A stretch of 64,000 nt of DNA from Corynebacterium sp. (GTDB lineage Bacteria > Actinomycetota > Actinomycetes > Mycobacteriales > Mycobacteriaceae), in the NCBI RefSeq assembly GCF_030530965.1, contig NZ_JAUMTY010000001.1, positions 24,203 through 88,202 on the forward strand, written 5' to 3'. Positions 8,527 through 17,780 of this stretch are shown piece by piece. A program made the position numbers and the translations under genes. Within the stretch, counting starts at the first letter, position 1. Each line of letters begins with the position of its first letter. The notes under the pieces were generated by a model that saw nothing but the letters and a program-made list of their open reading frames with translations, did not search any database and had not been told where the DNA came from.

Positions 8527-10160
8527 CCACTAAGACTTATCCATCGCACATGGCGCAAGCCGCGCGGAACATGGATGACCGCTACACCATGTCCTCCGGG
8601 GTTCGGCGCCAGATCAACAAGGTATTTCCGACCCACTGGTCGTTTATGCTTGGCGAAATTGCTCTGTACTCTTTCGTCATCCTCCTCCTTTCCGGAACCT
8701 ACCTGACCCTGTTCTTCGACCCGTCGATGAGCAAGGTCATTTACGACGGTGCCTACGCACCGCTCAACGGCGTGGAAATGTCCCGCGCCTACGAGACAGC
8801 CCTTAACCTCTCCTTCGAGGTCCGCGGTGGTCTGTTCATCCGACAGATCCACCACTGGGCAGCCTTGATGTTCGCCGTGTCTATTACGGTGCACATGTTC
8901 CGTATCTTCTTCACCGGAGCATTCCGTAAGCCACGCGAAGCCAACTGGGTTATTGGTTGTGTGCTTCTGCTCCTGTCCGTGGCTGAGGGCTTCATGGGCT
9001 ACTCGCTGCCGGATGACCTGCTGTCAGGTGTTGGCCTCCGCATTATGTCGGCCATCATTCTTGGTTTGCCGATCATCGGTACCTGGCTGCACTGGATGAT
9101 GTTCAACGGCGACTACCCGGGCGACATCATCATTGACCGTCTGTACATTGCCCACGTGCTCATCATTCCGGGTATCTTGCTGGCATTGATTGCTGCGCAC
9201 CTTGCTTTGGTCTGGTACCAGAAGCACACGCAGTTCCCCGGACCTGGTCGTACCGAGAACAACGTCGTGGGCGTGCGAATTCTCCCCGTCTTCGCCGTCA
9301 AGAGTATCGGCTTCGGCCTCATCACCTTCGGTGTTCTGGCCTTGCTCGGTGGTATCTTCCAGATCAACGCGATCTGGAACTTGGGTCCATACAACCCGGC
9401 CCAGGTGTCAGCAGGTTCTCAGCCTGACATTTACATGCTGTGGACAGATGGTGCTGCACGTGTTATGCCCGCCTGGGAGTTGTACATCGGTCGGTACACA
9501 ATCCCAGCTATCTTCTGGGTAGCGATCATGCTGCTCGTGCTGGTTGTGCTGCTGGTTACGTACCCGTTCATCGAGCAAAAGCTCACTGGCGACGACCTTC
9601 ACCACAACCTGTTGCAACGCCCCCGCGATGTTCCGGTTCGCACCTCGCTCGGCATGATGGCCATCAGCTTCTACTTCCTGTTGACCATCTCAGGTATGAA
9701 CGACCTGATCGCTTACCACTTCCAGATCTCACTGAATGCTATGACGTGGGTTGGACGTATCGGTCTCGTTATCGTTCCGCCGATCGTGTACTACTGCACG
9801 TACCGTATTTGCCTCGGCTTGCAGCGTTCTGACCGTGAGGTCCTAGAGCATGGTGTTGCTACCGGCACGATCGAAGTTCTGCCTTCAGGTGGGTTCATTG
9901 AAGTTCACCAGCCGCTAGGCCCGGTTGATGAGCACGGCCACGCCGTACCGCTTGAATACGAAGGTGCCCCGGTTCCGAAGCAGATGAACCAGCTTGGTTA
10001 CTCCGGCCACCCGGGCCGCGGCACGTTCTTCACGCCGGATTCGCAAGACATTGCGGACCGTGCGGAAGAGATCGAGCATGAGAACGAGCGCGAACAGAAA
10101 GAGATGCTCGAGGAACTGCAGGCGCGTAACCGCGAGCAGTATAAAGACGACGATAAGTAA
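8523..10160 (+). CDS. qcrB: Cytochrome bc1 complex cytochrome b subunit
   Basis: A 545-residue polytopic membrane protein overlapping qcrA by ATGA. It carries the cytochrome b core of about eight helices with heme-ligating histidines in the [18 protein letters not shown] region and a later helix, plus the quinol-site PDD motif (SLPDDLLSG). Beyond the core it has the roughly 120-residue hydrophilic C-terminal extension typical of actinobacteria, ending in a Glu/Gln-rich coiled segment. It oxidises menaquinol and passes electrons to QcrA and QcrC. Confidence 0.95.
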   Translation: MTTKTYPSHMAQAARNMDDRYTMSSGVRRQINKVFPTHWSFMLGEIALYSFVILLLSGTYLTLFFDPSMSKVIYDGAYAPLNGVEMSRAYETALNLSFEVRGGLFIRQIHHWAALMFAVSITVHMFRIFFTGAFRKPREANWVIGCVLLLLSVAEGFMGYSLPDDLLSGVGLRIMSAIILGLPIIGTWLHWMMFNGDYPGDIIIDRLYIAHVLIIPGILLALIAAHLALVWYQKHTQFPGPGRTENNVVGVRILPVFAVKSIGFGLITFGVLALLGGIFQINAIWNLGPYNPAQVSAGSQPDIYMLWTDGAARVMPAWELYIGRYTIPAIFWVAIMLLVLVVLLVTYPFIEQKLTGDDLHHNLLQRPRDVPVRTSLGMMAISFYFLLTISGMNDLIAYHFQISLNAMTWVGRIGLVIVPPIVYYCTYRICLGLQRSDREVLEHGVATGTIEVLPSGGFIEVHQPLGPVDEHGHAVPLEYEGAPVPKQMNQLGYSGHPGRGTFFTPDSQDIADRAEEIEHENEREQKEMLEELQARNREQYKDDDK

Positions 10161-10253
10161 TAACCCGGGCATTCCACGGAGTGGGTACGCCGAGCAGTGA
10201 GTCTCGGCCCCGCACCGCGGTGTGCAAAGGTAATTTCACGCGCACGTCACTAG

Positions 10254-10285
10254 CCCCGCTTTCCTTAACAGGGAAGCGGGGTTTC
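10254..10285. terminator. Terminator after qcrB
   Basis: Near-perfect inverted repeat, CCCCGCTTTCC (10254-10264) against GGGAAGCGGGG (10271-10281), with a 6-nt loop and a following TTT. It lies between the convergent qcrB and the DnaQ/GIY-YIG gene. Confidence 0.8.
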
Positions 10286-10301
10286 GCGTATATCTATTCC
10301 G

Positions 10302-12164
10302 TTAGCTCTCGGTAGCCTTCCGCGCCTTATCTATCCAATCGGCAAATCGCCCAGCGCCCTGGACCGGCATGAACCATCCTTCGCAACCAGGACCTGGCCG
10401 CACTCCGGGCTTCTCCATCCACCGCCGGATCACGCGTAATTGCTCAATGCTCGCCCCTCCGAGCGGGGAAGAATCCGGTTCAACATGCGTCGCATGGGCG
10501 AGGAGCAGATCCACTGCATTCCCATGAGCGCCTCCTCTGGCAACGTGCCCCGCGCTCGCCAGCCGCCCGTAACGTACGACCGCAAGGTTCCACCCGCCTT
10601 CGCCATCAGGCGCTGTCAACCTCATCTCGGGAGTTGCGGCAAGGGCTCGGTAAGCCTGGGCGGTGGCCGTCGTCGAAAGTAAGGCTGCAACGGCATCCCG
10701 CGTGAGAGCTGCGCGTTGAAAACGACCGTCCGATGCCAAGTCGGTGACCACATTAATTAATTGTTGGTAGTAGTCAGGTCTATCCCTTTGACTTCGGCTG
10801 TTCTCCTCCAGGTTCTGAAGGGGGTATGAATGACCGCCGGTTGGGATGTCATCGGATAGGCCAGCCGGGCCGGAAGTGCTCCCTGTCTCGGGATCTAAGT
10901 CGGGATCTAAGGCTCCATCAGGATTTAAAAAGGCGGCGATCCGTTCCTCTGCGGTCGATAACGACGGTGGCCAATGGATGGCCTGGTCGACAGGGAGTCC
11001 GGATGCTGTCGGAGCTCCAATACCGAGCAACCGTGCCGCAGTCGTGGCTTTTTGGCGCGTTCGAAAGGGGCCGAGGGCGTTAGGAGAGCGGGGATCGCGC
11101 GAGATAGTGGCGCGGGAAACATCGTGTGCGCGCGGGCGCGCCCCGGAAATCCACCAATACTGCCGCGGTTCCTTAGAGCGTCGGTTAAACGGAGGGCGAA
11201 ACTTAGCGATCAGCGTTGCTTCCCGAACCTCAGCCTCAAATCCGTGCGCACATTCGATCGTGTCGATATTCCGAGTTTGGGGGAGAAGGTGCGGAATCAG
11301 GCGTCGTTTGTCATTGCCGTTTATATATTGTCTGAGCCGACGGCGGAGGTTCACTGCCGTACCTATATATAACGGTTCACCAGAGTGTGAACGGAAAATA
11401 TAGACGCCTGGGCTGGAGGGGACGTTCTCAATGAGGTGGCGGTAGCGGTTGGGAGACGGCGAAATCGACGTGGCGTCGGGGGTCGATGTTTGGGAGACTG
11501 ACGCACTAGCGGCCCCTCGAGCTGGCCGCGTGGGAATATCCCCGACATGAATGATGTCGTGGGACCCGAGCTCCTCAAGAAGGCCGTGGAACACAGTCAC
11601 TGTGGCGAGTGCGTCATCGAGCGCGCGGTGCGTGGGTGTCGTCGTGGCGTGAAAATGTCGCGCGAGAGACGAAAGCTTAAAAGACCCGACGGCAGAGCGG
11701 TCCAGAATTGTCCGCGCAAGGACCAATGTGCACAGGTGAGTTGGCTGTGGCCACGTGATGTGTGCGCGCATCGATGCAGCTTGGAGGAAACCAATATCGA
11801 AGCGAGCGTTATGGGCGACAAGAACCGTCCCGCGTGCAAACTCGAGGAAATCCTTTACTGCCTGGGCTTCTTCTGGTGCTCCATCAACATCATCGTCACT
11901 GATCCCGGTGATATTCGTGATGACCGGGGGGATGAGCCGACCCGGATCGACGAAGGTAGAAAAGCGGGAGATTTCCTCGCCGCCATGAATTTTCACTGCT
12001 CCGATTTCGATAATGCGGTCCTCGTGCGCGGATAAACCCGTGGTTTCGAGGTCCACGATGACGAATGTTGTGTTGACGATCAGGGAGTCAGCAATGTCCT
12101 GGTTGAATGTTGGAGAAACGGGGAGATGCGCCTGCGCGTCAGATGAGGGGTGTTCTGAAGTCAC
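10302..12164 (-). CDS. DEDDh exonuclease fused to GIY-YIG (UvrC N-terminal-like) nuclease
   Basis: The protein has about 620 residues from the GTG at 12164 (GGGGA 5 nt upstream); the frame continues to a TTG at 12224. The N-terminal half is a DnaQ/epsilon-type 3'-5' exonuclease with DLETTG (Asp38, Glu40), Asp123 (ARFD) and His179/Asp184 (HRALDD). A low-complexity linker leads to a GIY-YIG domain (GVYIF near 253, LYIG near 265, then R-rich helix and a conserved Glu), as at the UvrC N-terminus, but without the UvrBC-binding or RNase H-like UvrC parts. The architecture is shared with M. tuberculosis Rv2191. A DNA repair or processing role is inferred; the substrate is unknown. Confidence 0.85.
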   Translation of the reverse strand: MTSEHPSSDAQAHLPVSPTFNQDIADSLIVNTTFVIVDLETTGLSAHEDRIIEIGAVKIHGGEEISRFSTFVDPGRLIPPVITNITGISDDDVDGAPEEAQAVKDFLEFARGTVLVAHNARFDIGFLQAASMRAHITWPQPTHLCTLVLARTILDRSAVGSFKLSSLARHFHATTTPTHRALDDALATVTVFHGLLEELGSHDIIHVGDIPTRPARGAASASVSQTSTPDATSISPSPNRYRHLIENVPSSPGVYIFRSHSGEPLYIGTAVNLRRRLRQYINGNDKRRLIPHLLPQTRNIDTIECAHGFEAEVREATLIAKFRPPFNRRSKEPRQYWWISGARPRAHDVSRATISRDPRSPNALGPFRTRQKATTAARLLGIGAPTASGLPVDQAIHWPPSLSTAEERIAAFLNPDGALDPDLDPETGSTSGPAGLSDDIPTGGHSYPLQNLEENSRSQRDRPDYYQQLINVVTDLASDGRFQRAALTRDAVAALLSTTATAQAYRALAATPEMRLTAPDGEGGWNLAVVRYGRLASAGHVARGGAHGNAVDLLLAHATHVEPDSSPLGGASIEQLRVIRRWMEKPGVRPGPGCEGWFMPVQGAGRFADWIDKARKATES

Positions 12165-12669
12165 GGAGTCCCCATGATCTGGGACGAGTGATGTGCGGGC
12201 GCGGTTCACAGTGAGAGGGTACAACGCTCATGGGACACAGAGGTATGTGACAAAGACAGGGAGAGTCATAGTTCGAGTAGCGACGAAATATATGTGCGAT
12301 GTGCCCCATCGAAGGCTGAAACGCGTGAGTTTTGTGGGGGAGATGAGGTTTTATGACAAAACTGTGATAGATATCACATTTCAAGTTATTAGGGGCGAGA
12401 TTTCAGGACGCGTAATAATCCTTGGTTGCTCTTATTTGACGACATTTTCCCAGTGCAACAGGTACTTCTAGGTAAAGCCGACCATGGCGCTGTAGAAGGT
12501 GGCCCAAAAATAACGTTTCGGTTACAGAATGGCGGTTGGGGTGAATGAACCCCCTGCCTGGGTTTCGAGTTGGACATAGACCGTATCCATTTCGTAACCT
12601 TTTCGAGACATTACAGAGCGGCGGGTGCCGCCTGAGATCTGACCGTCGACACGCATCGGAGAAACACGA
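12165..12669. other. Divergent region between nuclease gene and NlpC/P60 gene
   Basis: About 500 bp. It holds a near-perfect CRP/GlxR site at 12363-12378. A GGAG 8 nt before the ATG at 12670 supports that start. The remaining frames here are short and composition-driven. The long leader (290 bp from the GlxR site to the ATG) leaves room for a distal promoter. Confidence 0.5.
12363..12378 (+). promoter_or_regulatory. GlxR/CRP-type binding site upstream of NlpC/P60 gene
   Basis: TGTGATAGATATCACA fits TGTGA-N6-TCACA in both arms and is nearly fully palindromic. GlxR, the cAMP-responsive CRP homologue of Corynebacterium, binds this pattern. It lies 292 bp from the NlpC/P60 start and about 200 bp from the nuclease start. 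Confidence 0.65.
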
Positions 12670-13320
12670 ATGGCTAACCGTAGCCGCTTGAGCGCTTCCA
12701 CCGGCCGCAAAATTGCTGCAGTTTCTGCTGTGGGTTTGAGCGCGACTACCGCAATCGCAGGCGCTGCCAACGCATCTGCTGCTGAGGTTCAGATTCCTAA
12801 CACTCAGTACACGGTCACTGTTCCGGACCAGATTCAGCAGGCACAGGACGCGCTGAACAAGCAGATCCACGACTACATGTCGCAGGCTAACATCCCGAAT
12901 GCCGACGCTACCGCCGCAAACATTGGGGGCGCACCGGCTGAAGCTCCGGCCATCGATCCGATCGAGACCTTGCGTAGCGTTGGCCAGAAGATTGCCGACG
13001 CCGCTCAGTCCAAGCAGGGATCCCCTTACGCATGGGGTGGGACTGGCCCCGCCGCGTTCGACTGCTCGGGTCTCGTGAAGTGGGCCTACGAGCAAGTTGG
13101 CATCGCCATCCCTCGGACCTCGAACTCTCAGCTGGCGGGCGGCGCCCCTGTTGCGCTCGACGCGCTACAGCCCGGTGACATCGTCGGCTTCTATGGCGGA
13201 AACCATGTCGGCGTCTACGTCGGTGGTGGCAACGTTGTCCACGCTCCTCAGGAAGGTCAGACCGTGTCTGTCGTTCCGCTGAGCTCCATGCAGGCCTACT
13301 CGGCTGCCCGCTACGCGTAG
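12670..13320 (+). CDS. Secreted NlpC/P60 peptidoglycan hydrolase, short form
   Basis: The protein has 216 residues. A Sec signal peptide (about 1-37, ending ASA) leads to a short linker and a C-terminal NlpC/P60 domain (about 105-216). The catalytic residues are visible: Cys132 (FDCSG), His179 (GNHVGVY) and a third polar residue His191 (VVHAP). Such D,L-endopeptidases cut between D-Glu and mDAP in peptide stems. Corynebacteria carry two such genes in tandem next to pimB'; this is the one without a coiled coil. GGAG lies 8 nt before the ATG. A terminator separates it from the second hydrolase, so the two are expressed separately. Confidence 0.9.
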   Translation: MANRSRLSASTGRKIAAVSAVGLSATTAIAGAANASAAEVQIPNTQYTVTVPDQIQQAQDALNKQIHDYMSQANIPNADATAANIGGAPAEAPAIDPIETLRSVGQKIADAAQSKQGSPYAWGGTGPAAFDCSGLVKWAYEQVGIAIPRTSNSQLAGGAPVALDALQPGDIVGFYGGNHVGVYVGGGNVVHAPQEGQTVSVVPLSSMQAYSAARYA

Positions 13321-13367
13321 CACGAGCTTCTAGAGCACAGCCGGTTGCTCAAGCACGGCTGAGGATG

Positions 13368-13397
13368 AAAGCGCCCAGGTAAGATGGGCGCTTTTTG
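13368..13397 (+). terminator. Terminator after first NlpC/P60 gene
   Basis: Perfect 10-bp stem, AAAGCGCCCA (13368-13377) with TGGGCGCTTT (13385-13394), a 7-nt loop and a T run. A classic intrinsic terminator. Confidence 0.9.
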
Positions 13398-13512
13398 TTA
13401 TGTGAAGAATCGGCAACACCTGCTTGGCTCGGTCTTGGGGGGGCGTCGTTAGGGCCGGTTAAGCCTGTTGGGTACTAACCGCATTGGTCACACGGTTAAC
13501 TTTATTAACATT

Positions 13513-13524
13513 TTGACTGGTCAA
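13513..13524 (+). promoter_or_regulatory. Palindrome upstream of coiled-coil NlpC/P60 gene
   Basis: TTGACTGGTCAA is a 5+5 inverted repeat 37 bp before the GTG start, with a further TTGAC half-site at 13534. A candidate operator by position only; no known regulator is assigned. Confidence 0.3.
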
Positions 13525-13561
13525 GGTGATTTTTTGACGCGGAACTGGTAAAAGTATCACC

Positions 13562-14635
13562 GTGCGTCTCACTATGGTTTTGCCGTCGCGGTGTACTCGA
13601 ATGGTGGTAGCTGCGGCCTCCCTCCCAGCCTTTCTTGCTATTTCGGTAGTCGGCCAGACTCCTGCCCATGCCGACCCTGCCCCCTCGGCAGCGACACCGG
13701 CGAATAAAGACGATCTTTTCGCGCAGATGTCTGAGGTTTCGCGCGAAGCCGAGCAGACATCGGAAAAAATCAAAGAGCTTGAAGAAAAGATCAAAGGCGC
13801 TGATCAAACACTGAAGGAAGCTCAGCACGACGTCGATAGCAAGTCGGACGCGGCCCGGACGGCGTCGGATAAAGCTAACGCCATTCGGTCCAAGGTGGAT
13901 CAGATCGCGTTGTCTCGTTACCGGCAAGTCAGCATTGACCCCACCACAGCCTATATTGGTGCGGCGAACCCGCAGGACGCTATCGACCGGGCATCGTATA
14001 TCAGTGCTCTCGCCACGGGGCGGCAAAATACGCTCGATCAGTACCGACGTGAGTCAAGTGCGGCGAACAAAGAGCGAGATGTTGCCGCAAAAGCCAAAGA
14101 TGCTGCTCAGAACGCTTCCGATGAGTTGAATAAGCAGGAAAAAGAGTTGCTCGCCAAGCAAGACGAGCTCAAAGCTCAGACTGCTCGGATCAAGGCTGCG
14201 ATCGATAACCTCTCCGCTGAAGAGCGTCGGCGGTGGGAAGATAAGAACAACCCGATTCGCATGGGTAAGGACCAAATCAAGGCCGCCCAGCAATCGGCTA
14301 ACGCTGCTGTCAACGCGGCCCTATCGAAACTCGGCGCTCCGTACTCATGGGGCGCGGCCGGGCCGAATGAGTTCGATTGTTCAGGCCTGGTGTACTGGTC
14401 ATACCGCCAAATGGGGAAGACCATTCCTCGCACGTCCGGCGCTCAGATGGCTGGTGGAACGCCCGTGTCCATGAATGATCTTCAACCCGGTGACGTCATC
14501 GGATACTACCCAGGGGCCACCCACGTCGGTCTCTATATCGGTAATGGCAAGGTCGTCCACGCTGCCGATTACGGCATCCCTGTGCAGGTTGTCGGAGTGA
14601 ACTCGATGCCTGTGTACGGGGCTCGTCGCTACTAG
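13562..14635 (+). CDS. Secreted NlpC/P60 peptidoglycan hydrolase with coiled coil (RipC-like)
   Basis: The protein has 357 residues: signal peptide (1-37, ending AHA), a long charged coiled-coil region (about 50-230), and a C-terminal NlpC/P60 domain with Cys273 (FDCSG), His321 (ATHVGLY) and His333 (VVHAA). The architecture matches mycobacterial RipC (Rv2190c), whose coiled coil is thought to be activated by the FtsEX complex for septal splitting; that link is inferred. The GTG start lacks a clear ribosome-binding site, and a TAAAAG element ends 7 nt upstream, so a leaderless message is possible. The gene is followed closely by pimB'. Confidence 0.9.
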   Translation: MRLTMVLPSRCTRMVVAAASLPAFLAISVVGQTPAHADPAPSAATPANKDDLFAQMSEVSREAEQTSEKIKELEEKIKGADQTLKEAQHDVDSKSDAARTASDKANAIRSKVDQIALSRYRQVSIDPTTAYIGAANPQDAIDRASYISALATGRQNTLDQYRRESSAANKERDVAAKAKDAAQNASDELNKQEKELLAKQDELKAQTARIKAAIDNLSAEERRRWEDKNNPIRMGKDQIKAAQQSANAAVNAALSKLGAPYSWGAAGPNEFDCSGLVYWSYRQMGKTIPRTSGAQMAGGTPVSMNDLQPGDVIGYYPGATHVGLYIGNGKVVHAADYGIPVQVVGVNSMPVYGARRY

Positions 14636-14664
14636 GGTGGCGATGTTTCATAGAATGTGAGCCC

Positions 14665-15813
14665 ATGGGTCACTCTCGTCGGGTCTTGCTCGTCACCAAT
14701 GATTTCCCACCGACAGTGGGTGGGATTCAGACGTACCTTCACGAGTTTGTTCAGACACTCGACCCCGACCAACTGATCGTTTTTGCCTCCACTCAGGATG
14801 AGAGCGCAACTCAGGCCTTCGACCGCGACGCTCCGTTCGCCATCATTCGTTGGCCGCGTCGGGTTATGCTGCCCACCCCAATGACAGCTCGACGGATGCA
14901 AGAGATCATCCGCGCCTGGTCAATCGACACCGTGTGGTTCGGTGCGAGTGCCCCACTCGCCCTTATGGCCTCAGCTGCCCGTCGAGCGGGCGCCCGAAGG
15001 GTCGTGGCCTCGACGCATGGCCACGAAATCGGCTGGTCGATGATTCCGGGAGCACGGCAAGTTCTCCGGTTGATCGGTTCCCGCGTCGACATGCTGACCT
15101 ACGTGTCCAAATATGCCCAGATGCGAACACGTCGCGCGTTCGGTCCCCACCCAGCGTGGTCATCGCTCCAACCCGGGGTGGATATCACCCGTTTCTCGCC
15201 AAATAAGGAGGCGGGTGACTGTATTCGTCGGCAATACGGATTGGGTGACGCGCCCCTCGTTGTATGCATTTCGCGGATTGTGCCGCGAAAAGGGCAAGAC
15301 ATGCTTGTGGAAGCTCTCCCCGGCATCCGGAAGCGTATTCCGGCAGCGAAACTACTCATTGTTGGCCCGGGGAAGGGTAGAAAGTCGCTCATCGCGCGCG
15401 CATCGGCGTTAGGCGTCAGCGATTCTCTCATTACGACGGGCCCCGTTCCCTTCGATGCCTTACCGGATTTTTATCGGTGCGCTGATGTCTTCGCGATGCC
15501 GGTCCGCACACTCGGCGGTGGGTTGGACGTCGAGGGGTTGGGCATCGTCTTCCTTGAAGCCCAAGCATGCGGCGTGCCTGTGGTCGCAGGAGACGGTGGT
15601 GGAGCACCAGAGACCGTTCGTCCCTCAGAAACGGGGATCGTCGTCAATGGCCGACGCGTCGATGAGATTGTGGATGCCGTTGCAGGGCTGCTCGCGGAAC
15701 CCAAGCGTGCTGCAGCGATGGGTCAGAAGGGCCGCGAATACATCCAAAAGGAGTGGTCGTGGTCCGTGAGGGGGCCGCAATTGGCCCAGGTTTTATTCGA
15801 CGGGCTAGATTGA
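14665..15813 (+). CDS. pimB: PIM mannosyltransferase PimB' (GT4)
   Basis: A 382-residue GT-B glycosyltransferase of family GT4. The N-terminal acceptor domain begins RRVLLVTNDFPPTVGGIQTYLHEF. The donor domain has the phosphate-binding segment ISRIVPRKGQ and an E-x7-E-like motif (VEGLGIVFLEAQACG). By synteny with C. glutamicum and M. tuberculosis (Rv2188c) this is PimB', which adds the second mannose to phosphatidylinositol mannoside from GDP-mannose on the cytosolic face. It lies 29 nt after the NlpC/P60 gene, so read-through transcription is possible. Confidence 0.9.
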   Translation: MGHSRRVLLVTNDFPPTVGGIQTYLHEFVQTLDPDQLIVFASTQDESATQAFDRDAPFAIIRWPRRVMLPTPMTARRMQEIIRAWSIDTVWFGASAPLALMASAARRAGARRVVASTHGHEIGWSMIPGARQVLRLIGSRVDMLTYVSKYAQMRTRRAFGPHPAWSSLQPGVDITRFSPNKEAGDCIRRQYGLGDAPLVVCISRIVPRKGQDMLVEALPGIRKRIPAAKLLIVGPGKGRKSLIARASALGVSDSLITTGPVPFDALPDFYRCADVFAMPVRTLGGGLDVEGLGIVFLEAQACGVPVVAGDGGGAPETVRPSETGIVVNGRRVDEIVDAVAGLLAEPKRAAAMGQKGREYIQKEWSWSVRGPQLAQVLFDGLD

Positions 15814-15909
15814 ATAAGTTAGCCATTCGCCAGTTACGTCGTCGGAAGTAGGCCATTATCTACTGGCTGAGACGATTCTTTCTTCGGCGGTCCTCAACGA
15901 AAGGTATTG

Positions 15910-16890
15910 ATGTCCGATCACGCTTCTGTCCGGCCGCTTACTGTCGGCTTTGATATTGGTGGTACGAACCTGCGTGGTGCGGTTGTTACCGACGAGGGGA
16001 CAATCATCGATTCGGAGCAAATCCCGACCCCGGCTTCATCGCATGCGCTGGAAGACGGTGTGGTGCAGATTGTCCGACACTTACAGCGCCGGCACCACAT
16101 TGCTGCGGTAGGGATGGCAGTAGCCGGGTTCTTGACGCCGGACTGTCGAACAGTGCGGTACGCACCCCACCTTCCCTGGCGCGATGCGAAGGTGGTCGAC
16201 CGTCTGGAGGAGCGGCTTCGTCTCCCCGTCCGCTTGGAGCACGACGCTAATTCTGCCGCGTGGGGCGAATATCGCTACGGCAGCGCCTATGACGAGAACA
16301 ATTGGGTGCTATTTGCCATCGGAACCGGTATTGGTGGCACATTGATGGTGAATGGCGAAATCTATCGGGGAGCGTACGGCACCGCGCCCGAGTTTGGTCA
16401 TATCTGCGTAGTGCCTGATGGCCGTCAATGCTCATGCGGTAAGCGGGGTTGCCTGGAGCGCTACTGTTCCGGGACAGCAATGGCGACGACCGCTCGCGAA
16501 ATGATCGGTTCCCATACTGACTTAGACTCTGATTTACTTCGCGACTACCGGACACGTCCCGACGAAATCACCGGCCGGCATGTCTCTCTCGCTGCCCGGG
16601 AAGGGGATCCCCTAGCGAAGCTCGTGGTCGATGACTTTGGTCTGTGGTTGGGCCGAGGTCTGGCCATGGTCCAGGACTTTTTCGACCCGTCCTTGATCGT
16701 CATCGGGGGTGGCGTTTCTACGGACTCCGATCTTTTTATGCCCCGTGCTCTTAGGGCTTATGCCGATAACGTGGTGGGGGCAGGGCATCGGCCACTCGCG
16801 GAGATCAAAACGGCAACATTAGGGGCGGAAGCCGGTATGATTGGGGTCGCTGATTTGGCGCGAGATAGCTTCAAGGAAAGTCATGCATAA
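15910..16890 (+). CDS. glk: ROK-family glucokinase
   Basis: The protein has 326 residues from the ATG at 15910 (GAAAGG 5 nt upstream). ROK signatures are all present: phosphate-binding DIGGT (14-18), EHDAN with catalytic Asp112, GTGIGG (138-143), and the zinc site His164, Cys174, Cys176, Cys181 (CSCGKRGCLE). The enzyme phosphorylates glucose with ATP, feeding glycolysis when the PTS is bypassed. C. glutamicum glk occupies the same place beside pimB'. Its stop overlaps the plsC start. Confidence 0.9.
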   Translation: MSDHASVRPLTVGFDIGGTNLRGAVVTDEGTIIDSEQIPTPASSHALEDGVVQIVRHLQRRHHIAAVGMAVAGFLTPDCRTVRYAPHLPWRDAKVVDRLEERLRLPVRLEHDANSAAWGEYRYGSAYDENNWVLFAIGTGIGGTLMVNGEIYRGAYGTAPEFGHICVVPDGRQCSCGKRGCLERYCSGTAMATTAREMIGSHTDLDSDLLRDYRTRPDEITGRHVSLAAREGDPLAKLVVDDFGLWLGRGLAMVQDFFDPSLIVIGGGVSTDSDLFMPRALRAYADNVVGAGHRPLAEIKTATLGAEAGMIGVADLARDSFKESHA

Positions 16891-17608
16891 TCGCTGGTAT
16901 TGGACATTTAAATACATTCTCTTCGGTCCTTTTCTTCGGGTATGGAACAGGCCGTTTACGAAGAACATCGACCGGATCCCCTCGGAGGGTCCAGCGATCT
17001 TGGCTAGCAATCACCTCTCGGTGATGGATTCGTTTTATCTTCCGCTGCTATGCCCGCGCCAGATCACGTTTCTTGCTAAGAGCGAGTATTTCACGACGCC
17101 GGGGCTCGTCGGCCGGATCCAGGCCTGGTTTTTCTCCTCGGTGGGGCAGTACCCGATCGACCGCTCTTCCGGTCAGGCGGCTCAGGACGCGTTGAACGCG
17201 GGGCTGAAGGTGGTTGGCCGTGGCGATCTGATGGGCATGTACCCGGAGGGAACCCGGTCGCCTGATGGTCGGCTATACCGCGGAAAGACAGGGATCGCCC
17301 GGTTGGCATTCGAGTCGGGCCAGAAGGTTTATCCCGTGGCAATGATCAACACGCGGAAAGCTAACCCGATTGGGTCCCTATTCCCGCGCCCAGTTCGCGT
17401 CGGAGTCTCTGTGGGAGAGCCGCTCGATCCGTTGGATTACATGCATATTGAGGACGAATACGAGCGCCTCAGGACATTTACCGACGACATTATGGAGTCC
17501 CTCCATGAGCTCGGTGGCCAGGAGTATGTCCACGACTTTTATGCAGCGGATGTGAAAGCTGCCTTGAATGAGGGGAAAGGCTACTTGCGGGGTAGCGAGC
17601 CCAAGTAA
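16883..17608 (+). CDS. plsC: 1-acyl-sn-glycerol-3-phosphate acyltransferase (PlsC family)
   Basis: The protein has 241 residues from the ATG at 16883, which overlaps the glk stop by 8 nt and has AAGGAAA just upstream. It contains the acyltransferase box NH-x4-D (His44, Asp49) and the glycerol-phosphate motif EGTR (122-125). The family acylates lysophosphatidic acid to phosphatidic acid. Coupling to pimB' and glk suggests supply of phosphatidylinositol precursors, or acylation of a PIM, but the acceptor cannot be read from sequence. Confidence 0.87.
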   Translation: MHNRWYWTFKYILFGPFLRVWNRPFTKNIDRIPSEGPAILASNHLSVMDSFYLPLLCPRQITFLAKSEYFTTPGLVGRIQAWFFSSVGQYPIDRSSGQAAQDALNAGLKVVGRGDLMGMYPEGTRSPDGRLYRGKTGIARLAFESGQKVYPVAMINTRKANPIGSLFPRPVRVGVSVGEPLDPLDYMHIEDEYERLRTFTDDIMESLHELGGQEYVHDFYAADVKAALNEGKGYLRGSEPK

Positions 17609-17657
17609 GCCCCCCATGCTCGCGGATTAACCAGTTTGACGACGTTGGCCGTGCCGC

Positions 17658-17715
17658 GATGCGGTTGGCCCGCTGGCCTTGTCCAAACCGGGCCACGCCA
17701 ACATTGGGCCGCATC
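17658..17715. terminator. Nested hairpin between convergent plsC and acyltransferase genes
   Basis: Outer arms GATGCGG (17658-17664) and CCGCATC (17709-17715) enclose inner arms GGCCCG (17667-17672) and CGGGCC (17689-17694). There is no T run. A stable structure between convergent genes, probably a terminator. Confidence 0.5.
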
Positions 17716-17780
17716 GACGGCGGCTACCTCAACGGAGCCCCCTAGCCATCACGTCGTCGTCGATGGTCGATAGTGGCGTA

